Source of the DNA: Variovorax boronicumulans
GTDB taxonomy: Bacteria > Pseudomonadota > Gammaproteobacteria > Burkholderiales > Burkholderiaceae_C
Reading direction: 5' to 3'
Assembly: GCF_019352895.1 (NCBI RefSeq)
Contig: NZ_JAAAFX010000009.1
Location: forward strand, 1,010,764 to 1,074,763
DNA length: 64,000 bases
The translations under genes and the position numbers were made by a program. This document shows, piece by piece, positions 56,348 to 64,000 of this stretch. How positions within the stretch are numbered: the first letter of the stretch is position 1; every line of letters begins with the position of its first letter. Below the pieces are notes generated by a model. It had not been told where the DNA came from. It saw only the letters and a program-made list of their open reading frames with translations, and did no database searches.

Positions 56348-57915
56348 GCCAGCGTCGGCTCGATCGCGTCGTCGCGCCCGATGCGCCGGACTTCGAGCTG
56401 CCGGATGCGCTGCGCATCGGCGTCGGTCACGGCGAACTCGAACGCGCCGTGGCGCAGGGTCTCGCCCACCACCGGCACCCGACCCAGCCGCGCCAGCAGG
56501 AAGCCCGCGGCCGAGCTGTAGCTGTCGTCCTCGCTCACCAGCCCCTCGGTGTCGAGCGCACGTTCGAGCTGGTGCAGGTCGGCCGCGCCGGCCACCTTCC
56601 AGTGGTCGGGGCCCAGGGCCTGCACTTCCAGCGTCTCGTCCTCGTCGGGAAACTCGCCGGCGATCGCCTCCAGCACGTCGATCGGCGTGACGATGCCCTG
56701 CAGGGTGCCGTACTCGTCGTGCACCAGCGCGACCTGCCCGCGTGCATTGCGCAGCGTGGCGATCAGGCCCATCACCGGTCCCGTCTCGGGCACGTAGAGC
56801 GGCTGGCGCAGGTCGGTCAGCGGGTCGATGCGGCCGTGCGCGAGCAGCGCGCCCAGCAGGTCCTTGGCGCGCGCCACGCCCAGCACTTCGTCGAGCGAGC
56901 CGCGGCACACCGGGAACATGCCATGCGGCGTGTCGAGCAGCTGCTGGCGGATCGATTCCGAGGGATCGTCCAGGTCGACCCAGGAGATGTCCGAGCGCAG
57001 CGTCATGATCGAGCTGACCTTGCGCTGCGCAAGCTTGAGCACGCCGCTGACCATGTCGCGCTCCTCGGGCGCGAACACCGGCGCCTCGGCCGAGGCCTCG
57101 GCGCCGGAGGCGGCACGGTCCGCAGTGTCCTGCCGCTGGCCGCCGAGCAGCCGCAGCACCGATTCGGCCGTGCGTTCGCGCAGCGGACGGCGCGCCTGCT
57201 GCTTGACGTAGTTGCGGCGCGCAAGCTGGTTGAAGAACTCGATCACGATCGAGAAGCCGATGGCCGCGTACAGGTAGCCCTTGGGCAGGTGGAAGCCCAG
57301 GCCCTCGGCGACCAGGCTCAGGCCGATCATCAGCAGGAAGCTCAGGCACAGCACCACCACGGTGGGGTGCGCGTTCACGAAGCGCGTCAGCGGCTTGGAC
57401 GCCAGCAGCATGATGCCGATCGAGATCACCACCGCGGCCATCATCACCGGCAGGTCGTTGACCATGCCCACCGCCGTGATCACCGCATCGAGCGAGAACA
57501 CCGCATCGAGCACCACGATCTGCGCGACCACCAGCGAAAAGCCCGCGTAGACCGGCGAGGCGGTGCCCGCATGCGTCACGCCTTCGAGCCGCTCGTGCAG
57601 TTCGGTGGTCGCCTTGAAGAGCAGGAAGAAGCCGCCCACCAGCAGGATCAGGTCACGCCCCGAGAAGCCGTGGCCCCAGACCGAGAACAGCGGCGTGGTC
57701 AGCGTGACCAGCCACGAGATCACCGACAGCAGCGCCAGCCGCATCAGCAGCGCCAGGCTCAGGCCGATCACGCGCGCCCGGTCGCGCTGGTGCGGCGGCA
57801 GCTTCTCCGCCAGGATGGCGATGAAGATCAGGTTGTCGATGCCGAGCACGATCTCGAGCACGACGAGCGTGAGGAGACCGACCCAGGTGGCCGGGTTGGA
57901 AAGCAGTTCGATCAT
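56344..57915 (-). CDS. TerC-family membrane protein with CBS and CorC/HlyC domains
   Basis: A 523-residue protein similar in layout to E. coli YegH/YoaE. The TerC membrane domain (about residues 1-230) contains EIVLGIDNLIFIAILAEKLP and VVLDAVFSLDAVITAVG, with the acidic residues linked to metal-ion export. A CBS pair follows (about 300-430), then a transporter-associated CorC/HlyC domain ending near 520. Possibly a metal-ion exporter. I see no manganese riboswitch in the 278 bp upstream. Confidence 0.9.
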   Translation of the reverse strand: MIELLSNPATWVGLLTLVVLEIVLGIDNLIFIAILAEKLPPHQRDRARVIGLSLALLMRLALLSVISWLVTLTTPLFSVWGHGFSGRDLILLVGGFFLLFKATTELHERLEGVTHAGTASPVYAGFSLVVAQIVVLDAVFSLDAVITAVGMVNDLPVMMAAVVISIGIMLLASKPLTRFVNAHPTVVVLCLSFLLMIGLSLVAEGLGFHLPKGYLYAAIGFSIVIEFFNQLARRNYVKQQARRPLRERTAESVLRLLGGQRQDTADRAASGAEASAEAPVFAPEERDMVSGVLKLAQRKVSSIMTLRSDISWVDLDDPSESIRQQLLDTPHGMFPVCRGSLDEVLGVARAKDLLGALLAHGRIDPLTDLRQPLYVPETGPVMGLIATLRNARGQVALVHDEYGTLQGIVTPIDVLEAIAGEFPDEDETLEVQALGPDHWKVAGAADLHQLERALDTEGLVSEDDSYSSAAGFLLARLGRVPVVGETLRHGAFEFAVTDADAQRIRQLEVRRIGRDDAIEPTLA

Positions 57916-58193
57916 GGGAGGGAGGAAGACAGCGCGGCGAAGAATGCGGCGCGCAAGCGGCGGCGGCCCGAGCTGGAGGATTCCATGCCGGGCGCGGGAA
58001 AGAACGCGGGAAGAAGTGCGTGCCTTGGGCGATGCCGCATTCGCATCGCGTCAGGAGAAAGACGGGGGTCGCTGGCTCGGGCCAGCGCCGTACTGGGCGG
58101 CTCGGAAAGAGATGTCACCCACAAAGTCTAGGGGCATTCCCGCCGCGTTCTGGAAAGGCCCCGCGTCACCCAAGGCCAAGGGCCGTCGACCGC

Positions 58194-59084
58194 TCAGCGC
58201 TTGTTCGCGATCTCGCCCGTCGCGACCTGGGCCCGGAAGCGCTTGAGCACGGCCTTGAGCCGGCGCTCGTGGGCCAGGCCCACGCGCACCATCATCTTCT
58301 GCCCGCTCGACAGCGATTCGAGCGCGGGGTCGGCGAATTCGTAGCGCGTCCAGGGGCGGGCCGCGGTGAACTCGCCGCGCACCTCGGTCAGCTGCACCGC
58401 GACCGGCCCGCCGGGCTCGGGTGCCGCCAGCAGATGGTCGATGGCCGCCACCAATCGGTCATTGAAGTAGCGCCCCGGATAGCCCAGGTCCTCGTAGGCC
58501 TGCTGGAACAGCGGGTACAGCCGCGCGTAGAGCGCGGCCACGCGCTCCGCGTCGAGGGCCTCGGCCAACGCCACGATGGCGTCGTAGCGCGCCGCATTGC
58601 CGGCGTCGATGTGCTGCGTCGGCCCGGCCGCGCCGGTCACGCTGAAGTGCTCGGGCGTGGGCTGCACCGGCCACAGGCGCGACGGGGTCTGGGCACGCGG
58701 CAGGTTGTCGACGGTGGCCACCACGCGGCGCACGAAGCCATCGACGTTGAGCATGGCGACCACGCGCTTGGCGCCCAGCCAGCCGTTGAGGGCCGAGGTG
58801 ATCTGCGCATCCGAAGCAGCCAGCGTGGGCAGCACCGCATCGGGCTCGGCCAGCGCATCGATCGGGTTCTGGGGTCCGGAGGCGGCCGGCTGCGGCGCGG
58901 GTGCCGGCGCATCGGCGGGCGCCGCGGCCGCGACCGGCGGTGGCGCGGGCGGCACGGCGGCGCGCTGCTGCCACCAGTACCAGCCGCCTCCCACGGCGGC
59001 GATGGCGATCAGCACCAGGATGACGATCTTCGAGGCGGAGCTCTCGCGCGCAGGCCGGAAGTCGGAGGGTTCGCGTTCGGGCAT
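58194..59084 (-). CDS. DUF3014-family membrane-anchored protein
   Basis: A 296-residue protein of unknown function. A single transmembrane segment (KIVILVLIAIAAVGGGWYWW, about 19-38) is followed by an Ala/Pro-rich linker and a DUF3014-type periplasmic domain with LNVDGFVRRVVATVDNLPR and FNDRLVAAIDHLLAAPEP. I chose ATG 59084, which gives a short charged cytoplasmic tail. It is flanked by unrelated genes. Confidence 0.8.
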   Translation of the reverse strand: MPEREPSDFRPARESSASKIVILVLIAIAAVGGGWYWWQQRAAVPPAPPPVAAAAPADAPAPAPQPAASGPQNPIDALAEPDAVLPTLAASDAQITSALNGWLGAKRVVAMLNVDGFVRRVVATVDNLPRAQTPSRLWPVQPTPEHFSVTGAAGPTQHIDAGNAARYDAIVALAEALDAERVAALYARLYPLFQQAYEDLGYPGRYFNDRLVAAIDHLLAAPEPGGPVAVQLTEVRGEFTAARPWTRYEFADPALESLSSGQKMMVRVGLAHERRLKAVLKRFRAQVATGEIANKR

Positions 59085-59302
59085 GAAGCAGATTCCTTGG
59101 TTCCATCGCCGCGGGCGCGGCAATGCGGTTCATTGGAAACCATGCCTTGCCGCGATGGCGTAACGCCTTGTGTAAGCCGCGGGCAACGCAGGGCATGGGG
59201 CCGGCCCGACATGGCCCAGACCGGAGGTCCACGAACCGCGTTTCAGGCCAGACCATGACAGAGGTACGATGACGACCGTAAAGTTCCCCTCCCCATCCTG
59301 CC

Positions 59303-60724
59303 ATGACTCCCGCGAAGACCGGCCCGTTGTCCGCATGGGAGCCCACCGCCGGCACGCCCTTCTACCGCCAGATCTACGACCGCTTTCGCGGCGCGATCGA
59401 CAGCGGCCTGCTCAAGCCCGGCGACCGCATCCCCTCGGCACGCGCGCTGACCCAGGAGCTGGGGCTGGCGCGCGGCACCATCGAGGCCGCCTACGCGCTG
59501 CTGGCCGCCGAGGGCTACATCCAGGCCCGGGGCCAGGCCGGCACCATCGTCACACCGGAACTCAGGCCACGCACGCCGATGGCGAGCCCCGTGGCACCGG
59601 CCGCCGACGCTGCGTCCCGGCTCGGCTTCCGGCCCGATTCGGTGCTGCCCTTTCAGATGGGCCTGCCGGCGCTGGATGCCTTTCCGCGAAAGATCTGGGC
59701 CCGGCTGGGCGCGCGCTGCGTGCGCGCGATGCAACCCATCGACATGGCGCATCCCAGCGTCTATGGCCTGCCGGCGCTGCGCGCCGAGATCGCAGCCTAT
59801 CTCCAGGTCTCGCGGGGCATCCAGTGCACCCCGTCGCAGGTCTTCCTGACCTCCGGCTACCGCCACAGCATCGAGCTGATCGGGCTGGCCCTGCTCAAGG
59901 CCGGCGACCGCGTCTGGCTCGAAGACCCCGGCTACCCCCCCACGCAGGCGCTGCTGCGGCACATGCGCATCGCCGGCGTGCCGGTGCCGGTCGATGCCGA
60001 GGGCCTGGTCGTGTCCGAAGGCCTGCGCCGCGCGCCGCGGGCGCGCGCGGCGGTGGTCACGCCCGCGCACCAGAGCCCGCTGTGCGTGTCGCTGTCGCTG
60101 CCCCGGCGCATGGCGCTGCTGGACTGGGCCGCGCGCAACGAGGCCTGGATCGTCGAGGACGACTACGACGGCGAGTACCGCTACGTGAGCCGCCCGCTGC
60201 CCGCGCTCAAGAGCCTGGACCGCGAGGGGCGCGTGCTCTATGCCGGCACCTTCAGCAAGGTGCTGTTCCCGAGCATCCGGCTGGCCTACCTGGTGGTGCC
60301 GCAGCCCCAGGTCGAGCGCTTCGAGCAGGTGCTCCAGACCTTTGCCGGTGGCAGCCCCGCGCTCACGCAGGCCATCGTCACCGCCTTCATCGCCGAGGGC
60401 CACTTCGCGCGCCACATCCAGCGCATGCGCAAGCTCTACGCCGAACGCCGCGATGCGGTGCGGGCCGGCCTGGAAAGCGTGCTGGGCTCTCACATGCGCA
60501 TCGATTCGCCGCCCGGCGGCATGCACCTGATCCTGCGGCTGCAGGGCCGGCGCTCGGACCGCAAGCTGGCCGCGCGCATGCGGGAGGCCGGCCTGTATGC
60601 CGAGGCATTGACGAACTGGACCCAGGACCACCAGGGCAGCCCGGCCCTGCTGCTGGGCTTCACGAACATCGACTCGCAGCAGGCGGCGCAAGCGCTCGGG
60701 CGGCGCATCCTGGCGCTGATGTGA
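59303..60724 (+). CDS. MocR/PdxR-type regulator (GntR domain plus aminotransferase domain)
   Basis: A 473-residue transcription factor. The N-terminal winged helix reads PFYRQIYDRFRGAIDSGLLK and GDRIPSARALTQELGLARGT. A fold-type I aminotransferase domain follows from about residue 110, with DDYDGEYRY and the PLP lysine in AGTFSKVLFPSIRL near residue 319. Such proteins sense PLP or an amino compound rather than catalyse. It lies directly upstream of an AhpD-like gene, whose 104-bp promoter gap holds repeated ATCATGGC boxes, probably its operator. Confidence 0.9.
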   Translation: MTPAKTGPLSAWEPTAGTPFYRQIYDRFRGAIDSGLLKPGDRIPSARALTQELGLARGTIEAAYALLAAEGYIQARGQAGTIVTPELRPRTPMASPVAPAADAASRLGFRPDSVLPFQMGLPALDAFPRKIWARLGARCVRAMQPIDMAHPSVYGLPALRAEIAAYLQVSRGIQCTPSQVFLTSGYRHSIELIGLALLKAGDRVWLEDPGYPPTQALLRHMRIAGVPVPVDAEGLVVSEGLRRAPRARAAVVTPAHQSPLCVSLSLPRRMALLDWAARNEAWIVEDDYDGEYRYVSRPLPALKSLDREGRVLYAGTFSKVLFPSIRLAYLVVPQPQVERFEQVLQTFAGGSPALTQAIVTAFIAEGHFARHIQRMRKLYAERRDAVRAGLESVLGSHMRIDSPPGGMHLILRLQGRRSDRKLAARMREAGLYAEALTNWTQDHQGSPALLLGFTNIDSQQAAQALGRRILALM

Positions 60725-60725
60725 A

Positions 60726-60761
60726 GGCCATCATGGCCCAGTTCCAAACACCGATCATGGC
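60726..60761 (+). promoter_or_regulatory. Repeated ATCATGGC boxes before the AhpD-like gene
   Basis: GGCCATCATGGCC at 60726-60738 is a perfect 6-1-6 palindrome. ATCATGGC occurs at 60730-60737 and again at 60754-60761, 24 bp (a little over two helical turns) apart. MocR-type regulators typically bind direct repeats near their targets; the flanking MocR-type gene makes this the likely operator. Confidence 0.5.
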
Positions 60762-60828
60762 TCTTCCGGCCTAGGCCAAGATTGCGCACCATGGCGTCCT
60801 TTCCAACCGTCAAACACAAGGACTTTCC

Positions 60829-61296
60829 ATGACGACCTCTCGCATCGACTACGCAACGGTCTCGCCCGACATCTACAAGGCCTTCGGCGCCGTGCACATG
60901 GCCGTTCACAAAGGCAGCCTGCCCAAGGCGCTGATCGACCTGGTCTACCTGCGCGTGTCGCAGATCAACGGCTGCGCCTTCTGCATCGACATGCACTCCC
61001 GCGACCTGCTCAAGGCCGGCCTGCCGGTCGACAAGCTGGTGCTGGTGCCGGTGTGGCATGAAGCCGGCGCGGTCTTCAGCACCCGCGAACGTGCCGCGCT
61101 GGCCTGGGCCGAAAGCGTGACGCGCGTGGCCGAGACCGGCGTGCCCGACGCGGACTACGCGGCCGCCGCGGCCGAGTTCGGCGACAAGGAACTGGCCGAC
61201 CTGAGCTATGCCATCGCGCTGATGAATGCCTTCAACCGCTTCGGTGTCTCGTTCCGCGTCGCCCCCGCCGCGGCCATCGCAGCGGCCAAGGCCTGA
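60829..61296 (+). CDS. Carboxymuconolactone decarboxylase/AhpD-like protein
   Basis: A 155-residue CMD-domain protein. NGCAFCIDMHSRDLLKAG contains the C-x2-C pair at Cys49 and Cys52 with His56, the peroxidase-type motif of AhpD. It is therefore more likely a thiol peroxidase or disulfide protein than a lactone decarboxylase. It is followed 11 bp later by an SMR exporter gene, a frequent partner of MocR-controlled CMD genes as I recall. Substrate unknown. Confidence 0.88.
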   Translation: MTTSRIDYATVSPDIYKAFGAVHMAVHKGSLPKALIDLVYLRVSQINGCAFCIDMHSRDLLKAGLPVDKLVLVPVWHEAGAVFSTRERAALAWAESVTRVAETGVPDADYAAAAAEFGDKELADLSYAIALMNAFNRFGVSFRVAPAAAIAAAKA

Positions 61297-61307
61297 GACC
61301 GGCACCC

Positions 61308-61628
61308 ATGGCCTGGACGCTGCTCGCCATCGCCGGCCTGCTGGAGATCGCCTTCGCCTTTGCGATGAAGTCGTCGGCAGGCTTCACGCGCTGGGTGCCT
61401 GCGCTCTGGACGGTCGCCACCGGCCTGTCGAGCGTGGTGCTGCTCTCGCTGTCGCTGCGGACGCTGCCCATGGGCACCGGCTATGCGGTCTGGACCGGCA
61501 TCGGCGCGGCCGGCACCGCGATCGTCGGCATCGCCGTGCTGGGCGACTCCGCGGCGCCGATGCGGCTGCTGTGCATCGGGCTGATCCTCGCGGGGGTGAT
61601 CGGGCTCAAGCTGGTGTCGGGCGACTGA
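61308..61628 (+). CDS. Small multidrug resistance (SMR) family transporter, SugE/Gdx-like
   Basis: A 106-residue four-helix membrane protein. The essential membrane Glu13 is in LLEIAFAFAMKSS, and the second half has GTGYAVWTGIGAAGTAIVG, characteristic of SMR. The Gdx branch exports guanidinium; the qac branch exports quaternary ammonium compounds; the sequence resembles SugE/Gdx more, but I cannot be certain. Likely in one unit with the AhpD-like gene. Confidence 0.9.
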   Translation: MAWTLLAIAGLLEIAFAFAMKSSAGFTRWVPALWTVATGLSSVVLLSLSLRTLPMGTGYAVWTGIGAAGTAIVGIAVLGDSAAPMRLLCIGLILAGVIGLKLVSGD

Positions 61629-61700
61629 GCGGCGGCGGGCGGCACCGAAAGTGCTTGGGCATGTGGGCACAATGCCCGCAACCCCTCCGCCCCCATCGCC

Positions 61701-62339
61701 ATGGACATCGACTTCTCCCAGCTCACCGAGTACCAGCGCTACAAACTCATGGCCAGCCTGATCGTGCCGCGGCCGATCGCGCTGGTCACCACGCTCGGGC
61801 CCGACGGCACCGTCAATGCCGCGCCCTTCAGCATGTTCAACATGGTGGGCGAGGAGCCGCCGATCGTGATGATCAGCCTCAACCGCCGCGAAGACACCTC
61901 GCTCAAGGACACGGCGCTCCACATCGTGCGCACCGGAGAGTTCGTGGTGCACATGGTCGACGAGGCCATCGCCGCGCAGATGCACCGCTGCGGCGAACAC
62001 CATCCGCCGCACGTGAGCGAGCTCGACAAGGTCGGCTTCACCGCGCTGCCCAGCAAGGTGGTCGCGCCGCCGCGCATCGCCGAGGCGCCCGTGGCCTTCG
62101 AGTGCACGCTGTTCGAGACCATGGAAACCGCGAGCCGGCAGGTCTTCATCGGCCAGGTGCGCTGGATGCATGCGCGCGACGAGCTGATCGACACCGACAC
62201 CTGGCGCGTGCGGCTCGAGCACTACCTGCCGGTCGCACGCTTCGGTGCGAGCTTCTACATGCGCACACGCGAACGCTTCGCGATCGAGGACATCGCGGCC
62301 GCGCCCGGCACCGCGGTGGAGCCCATCGACCCCGTCTGA
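61701..62339 (+). CDS. Flavin reductase-like FMN-binding protein
   Basis: A 212-residue protein of the flavin reductase/split-barrel FMN-binding family. IVPRPIALVTTLGPDGTVNA and SMFNMVGEEPPIVMISLNR are the family signature around the FMN phosphate site. It may reduce FMN for a partner monooxygenase or act as a stand-alone oxidoreductase; no partner adjoins it. Confidence 0.88.
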   Translation: MDIDFSQLTEYQRYKLMASLIVPRPIALVTTLGPDGTVNAAPFSMFNMVGEEPPIVMISLNRREDTSLKDTALHIVRTGEFVVHMVDEAIAAQMHRCGEHHPPHVSELDKVGFTALPSKVVAPPRIAEAPVAFECTLFETMETASRQVFIGQVRWMHARDELIDTDTWRVRLEHYLPVARFGASFYMRTRERFAIEDIAAAPGTAVEPIDPV

Positions 62340-62374
62340 CAAGGCGCCCGGGCCGCTGCCGCTAGCATCGGCCC

Positions 62375-63538
62375 ATGCTTTCTCCTTCCGTCTGCCGTGC
62401 GCCCGCGCACCGTCCGTGGGGCACGCCATTCGGCATGGCCTTGCTGCTGCTGCTCACCCTGTGCGTGTGGGCCCTGCCCTTGCCGGCCGCGGCCAAACGC
62501 ATCGCGGTGCCGGCGCGGCAGTCGCTGGTGACCGACCTCACGGGCACGCTGAACGCGAACCAGATCGCGGCGCTGAGGGAGAAGCTCGACGACTTCGAGC
62601 GCGACCACCAGGCGCAGCTTGCGGTGCTGGTCGTGCCGACCACGGGCGAGGACAGCATCGAGTCCTTCGCGACGCGCGTGTTCGACAGCTGGAAGCTGGG
62701 CAGCGCCAAGGACAACGACGGCATGCTGCTGCTGGTCGCCTTGAAGGACCGGCGCATGCGCATCGAGGTCGGCCAGGGGCTCGAGGGCGAGATCCCGGAT
62801 GTGCTCGCGGGCCGCATCGTCGACCAGCAGATGATGCCGCGCTTCAAACAGCAGGACTACTACGGCGGCATCGACGGCGCCGTCGATGCGCTGATCGAGC
62901 GCCTGGGCGGTGGCTTCGTGGTGCCGCCCTCGGCCATGGGGCAGGACCCGCAGATCGGCGCGGTGATCGACACCGAAGGCCAGCCCAACGATGCGGAATC
63001 CAGCGCCGGCGTCACGCCCTTCGGCTGGGCCTTCTTCGCGGTGCTGCTCGCCGCCATCGGCGCGGCCTGCCTGCGCTGGCGCTTCGCCCGGCGTTTCTTC
63101 GCGGGCGTCGGCGTGCTTGCGGGCGTCATCACCGCATCGGTCATGCACTTCGGCGGCGAGCAGACGCTGACCGGCATGGGCGTGGTGCTGGGCAGCGCCG
63201 TCGCGCTGTTCCTGCTGGCCCTGATCGCCGTGGGCATGCGCATGGCCTGGCGCCAGGGATTGGCCGCCTTCGCCATCCGCTGGGTGATCGTGCTGGGCAT
63301 CACGGGCTACGTGGCCTGGGAGAACCCCGGCGAATGGATTCCGGTGGCGATCGCCTTCGGCATCTCGATGCTGTTCGCCTTCTTCCCGGCCAGCAACACC
63401 GGCGACAGCAGCGACGACGATTCCGACAGCGGCTGGAGCAGTTCCAGTTCCTCGAGTTCGTCCTCCTCCAGCAGCAGCAGCTCGTCGAGCAGCAGCGGCG
63501 GATCGAGCAGCGGCGGCGGTGCCTCGGGCAGCTGGTAG
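62375..63538 (+). CDS. TPM-domain (YgcG-type) membrane protein with polyserine tail
   Basis: A 387-residue protein. A signal-like segment (MALLLLLTLCVWALPLPAAA, starting at an internal Met, residue 21) is followed by a TPM domain (about 48-185: LVTDLTGTLNANQIAALREK, DNDGMLLLVALKDRRMRIEV), several hydrophobic segments (about 210-335) and a tail of DDDSDS then a run of about 20 Ser residues ending SGGSSSGGGASGSW. Function unknown; TPM proteins act at the envelope. The start may be at 62375 or 62435; neither has a strong ribosome-binding site. Confidence 0.82.
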   Translation: MLSPSVCRAPAHRPWGTPFGMALLLLLTLCVWALPLPAAAKRIAVPARQSLVTDLTGTLNANQIAALREKLDDFERDHQAQLAVLVVPTTGEDSIESFATRVFDSWKLGSAKDNDGMLLLVALKDRRMRIEVGQGLEGEIPDVLAGRIVDQQMMPRFKQQDYYGGIDGAVDALIERLGGGFVVPPSAMGQDPQIGAVIDTEGQPNDAESSAGVTPFGWAFFAVLLAAIGAACLRWRFARRFFAGVGVLAGVITASVMHFGGEQTLTGMGVVLGSAVALFLLALIAVGMRMAWRQGLAAFAIRWVIVLGITGYVAWENPGEWIPVAIAFGISMLFAFFPASNTGDSSDDDSDSGWSSSSSSSSSSSSSSSSSSSSGGSSSGGGASGSW

Positions 63539-63604
63539 CCTGCACGCCCGCGCCGCCATGGCGCAGACCCCTTAAACCGAACGCCCGGCCTGTGGGCGCA
63601 TGAC

Positions 63605-64000
63605 ATGACCGACCCTCGCAACTTCAACCAACTCTGGCGTGACCGCAACGACACCTCGGTACAACGCACACCGCGCGTGCTAATCCGCGTTTTCATCGGG
63701 CCCGGTGAACTGGAGCACAGCGTGCGCTTCTACGAGCAATTGCAGGACGTCGTGGCCGATGCGGGTTTCCCCTTTCCCGAAGCCGGCCTGCGGCTGGCGA
63801 TGGTCGGCGCCTTCCTGCTGATCGAGGGCACGCCCGAGGCGCTGGCGCCCTTCACCTCGACCACCGGCACGCTGCTGGTCGACGACGTGCATCCCTACTA
63901 CGAGAAGCTGGTGGCTGCCGGCGCCGAAATCATTTTTCCGCTGCAGGTGGTCCCGACGGGGGCCGCGTTCAACGCCATCCACCCGGACGGCAGCGTGGTC
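63605..64000 (+). CDS. VOC-family (glyoxalase/dioxygenase fold) protein, 3' end outside the window
   Basis: At least 132 codons, continuing beyond the window. RVLIRVFIGPGELEHSVRFY opens the first beta-alpha-beta-beta-beta unit of the vicinal oxygen chelate fold, and VHPYYEKLVAAGAEIIFPLQ and IHPDGSVV belong to it. Ligand or metal residues cannot be checked in the fragment. The function is unknown. Confidence 0.75.
   Translation, partial: MTDPRNFNQLWRDRNDTSVQRTPRVLIRVFIGPGELEHSVRFYEQLQDVVADAGFPFPEAGLRLAMVGAFLLIEGTPEALAPFTSTTGTLLVDDVHPYYEKLVAAGAEIIFPLQVVPTGAAFNAIHPDGSVV

Noticed and set aside
57916..58193. Possible manganese (yybP-ykoY) riboswitch before the TerC-family gene
   Set aside because: I could not find the conserved loops or the three-way junction elements on the minus strand.

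Overview
The window is GC-rich, densely coded betaproteobacterial chromosome. The gene order rpsO-pnp-quinone oxidoreductase-tpiA, the many solute-binding proteins (a TctC/Bug type, a TRAP set, ABC types), the paired DUF6351-like lipoproteins and the style of the intergenic repeats all suggest the family Comamonadaceae, most likely Variovorax or a close relative. That placement is inference; no rRNA gene is present. I saw no tRNA, insertion sequence, prophage or CRISPR array.

Layout. 1-5.5 kb (minus strand): tpiA (partial), quinone oxidoreductase, pnp, rpsO and an aminotransferase. 5.5-10 kb: an orphan ABC binding protein, a small heat-shock protein, an alpha/beta hydrolase, a secreted phospholipase D-like protein and tsaD. 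10-24.1 kb: a nitrate assimilation locus. It holds a NIT-ANTAR regulator (nasR-like), a nitrate ABC transporter, then nirB-nirD-nasA. The two operons are separated by an unrelated minus-strand module (two RraA-like proteins around a TctC-type binding protein) and its divergent LysR regulator. Each nitrate operon has its own sigma-54 promoter, an ANTAR-type hexaloop hairpin and a long terminator, so both are probably controlled by nitrogen limitation plus nitrate-dependent antitermination. 24.1-30.9 kb: two paralogous DUF6351-like lipoproteins flank a sensor kinase/response regulator pair, and both lipoprotein promoters share a TATCTGACAG-type site. 31-35 kb: ybiB and the siroheme-pathway gene cobA, a lipoprotein hydrolase and an HI0933-type flavoprotein. 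35-38 kb: rpsU, yqeY, a Nudix hydrolase, a TauE permease and a LysR gene. 38-42.1 kb: a translationally coupled operon of SDR, flavin monooxygenase, bile-acid-symporter-family protein and epimerase. 42.3-45 kb: pmbA, darP and mog. 45-50.7 kb: a TRAP transporter operon, an AraC regulator, an MFS exporter and a hypothetical gene. 50.7-55.5 kb: a tandem glycine riboswitch and gcvT-gcvH-gcvP. 55.5-64 kb: an SDR, a TerC/CBS protein, a DUF3014 protein, a MocR-type regulator with AhpD-like and SMR genes, a flavin reductase, a TPM-domain protein and a partial VOC protein.

How the genes fit together. Nitrate enters through the ABC transporter, NasA reduces it to nitrite and NirBD reduces that to ammonium. 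cobA supplies a siroheme precursor for NirB, and mog supports molybdenum cofactor for NasA. The most interesting parts are the twin sigma-54/ANTAR leaders, the palindromic repeats that have become coding sequence inside that locus, and the lipoprotein/two-component cluster, whose substrate is unknown.
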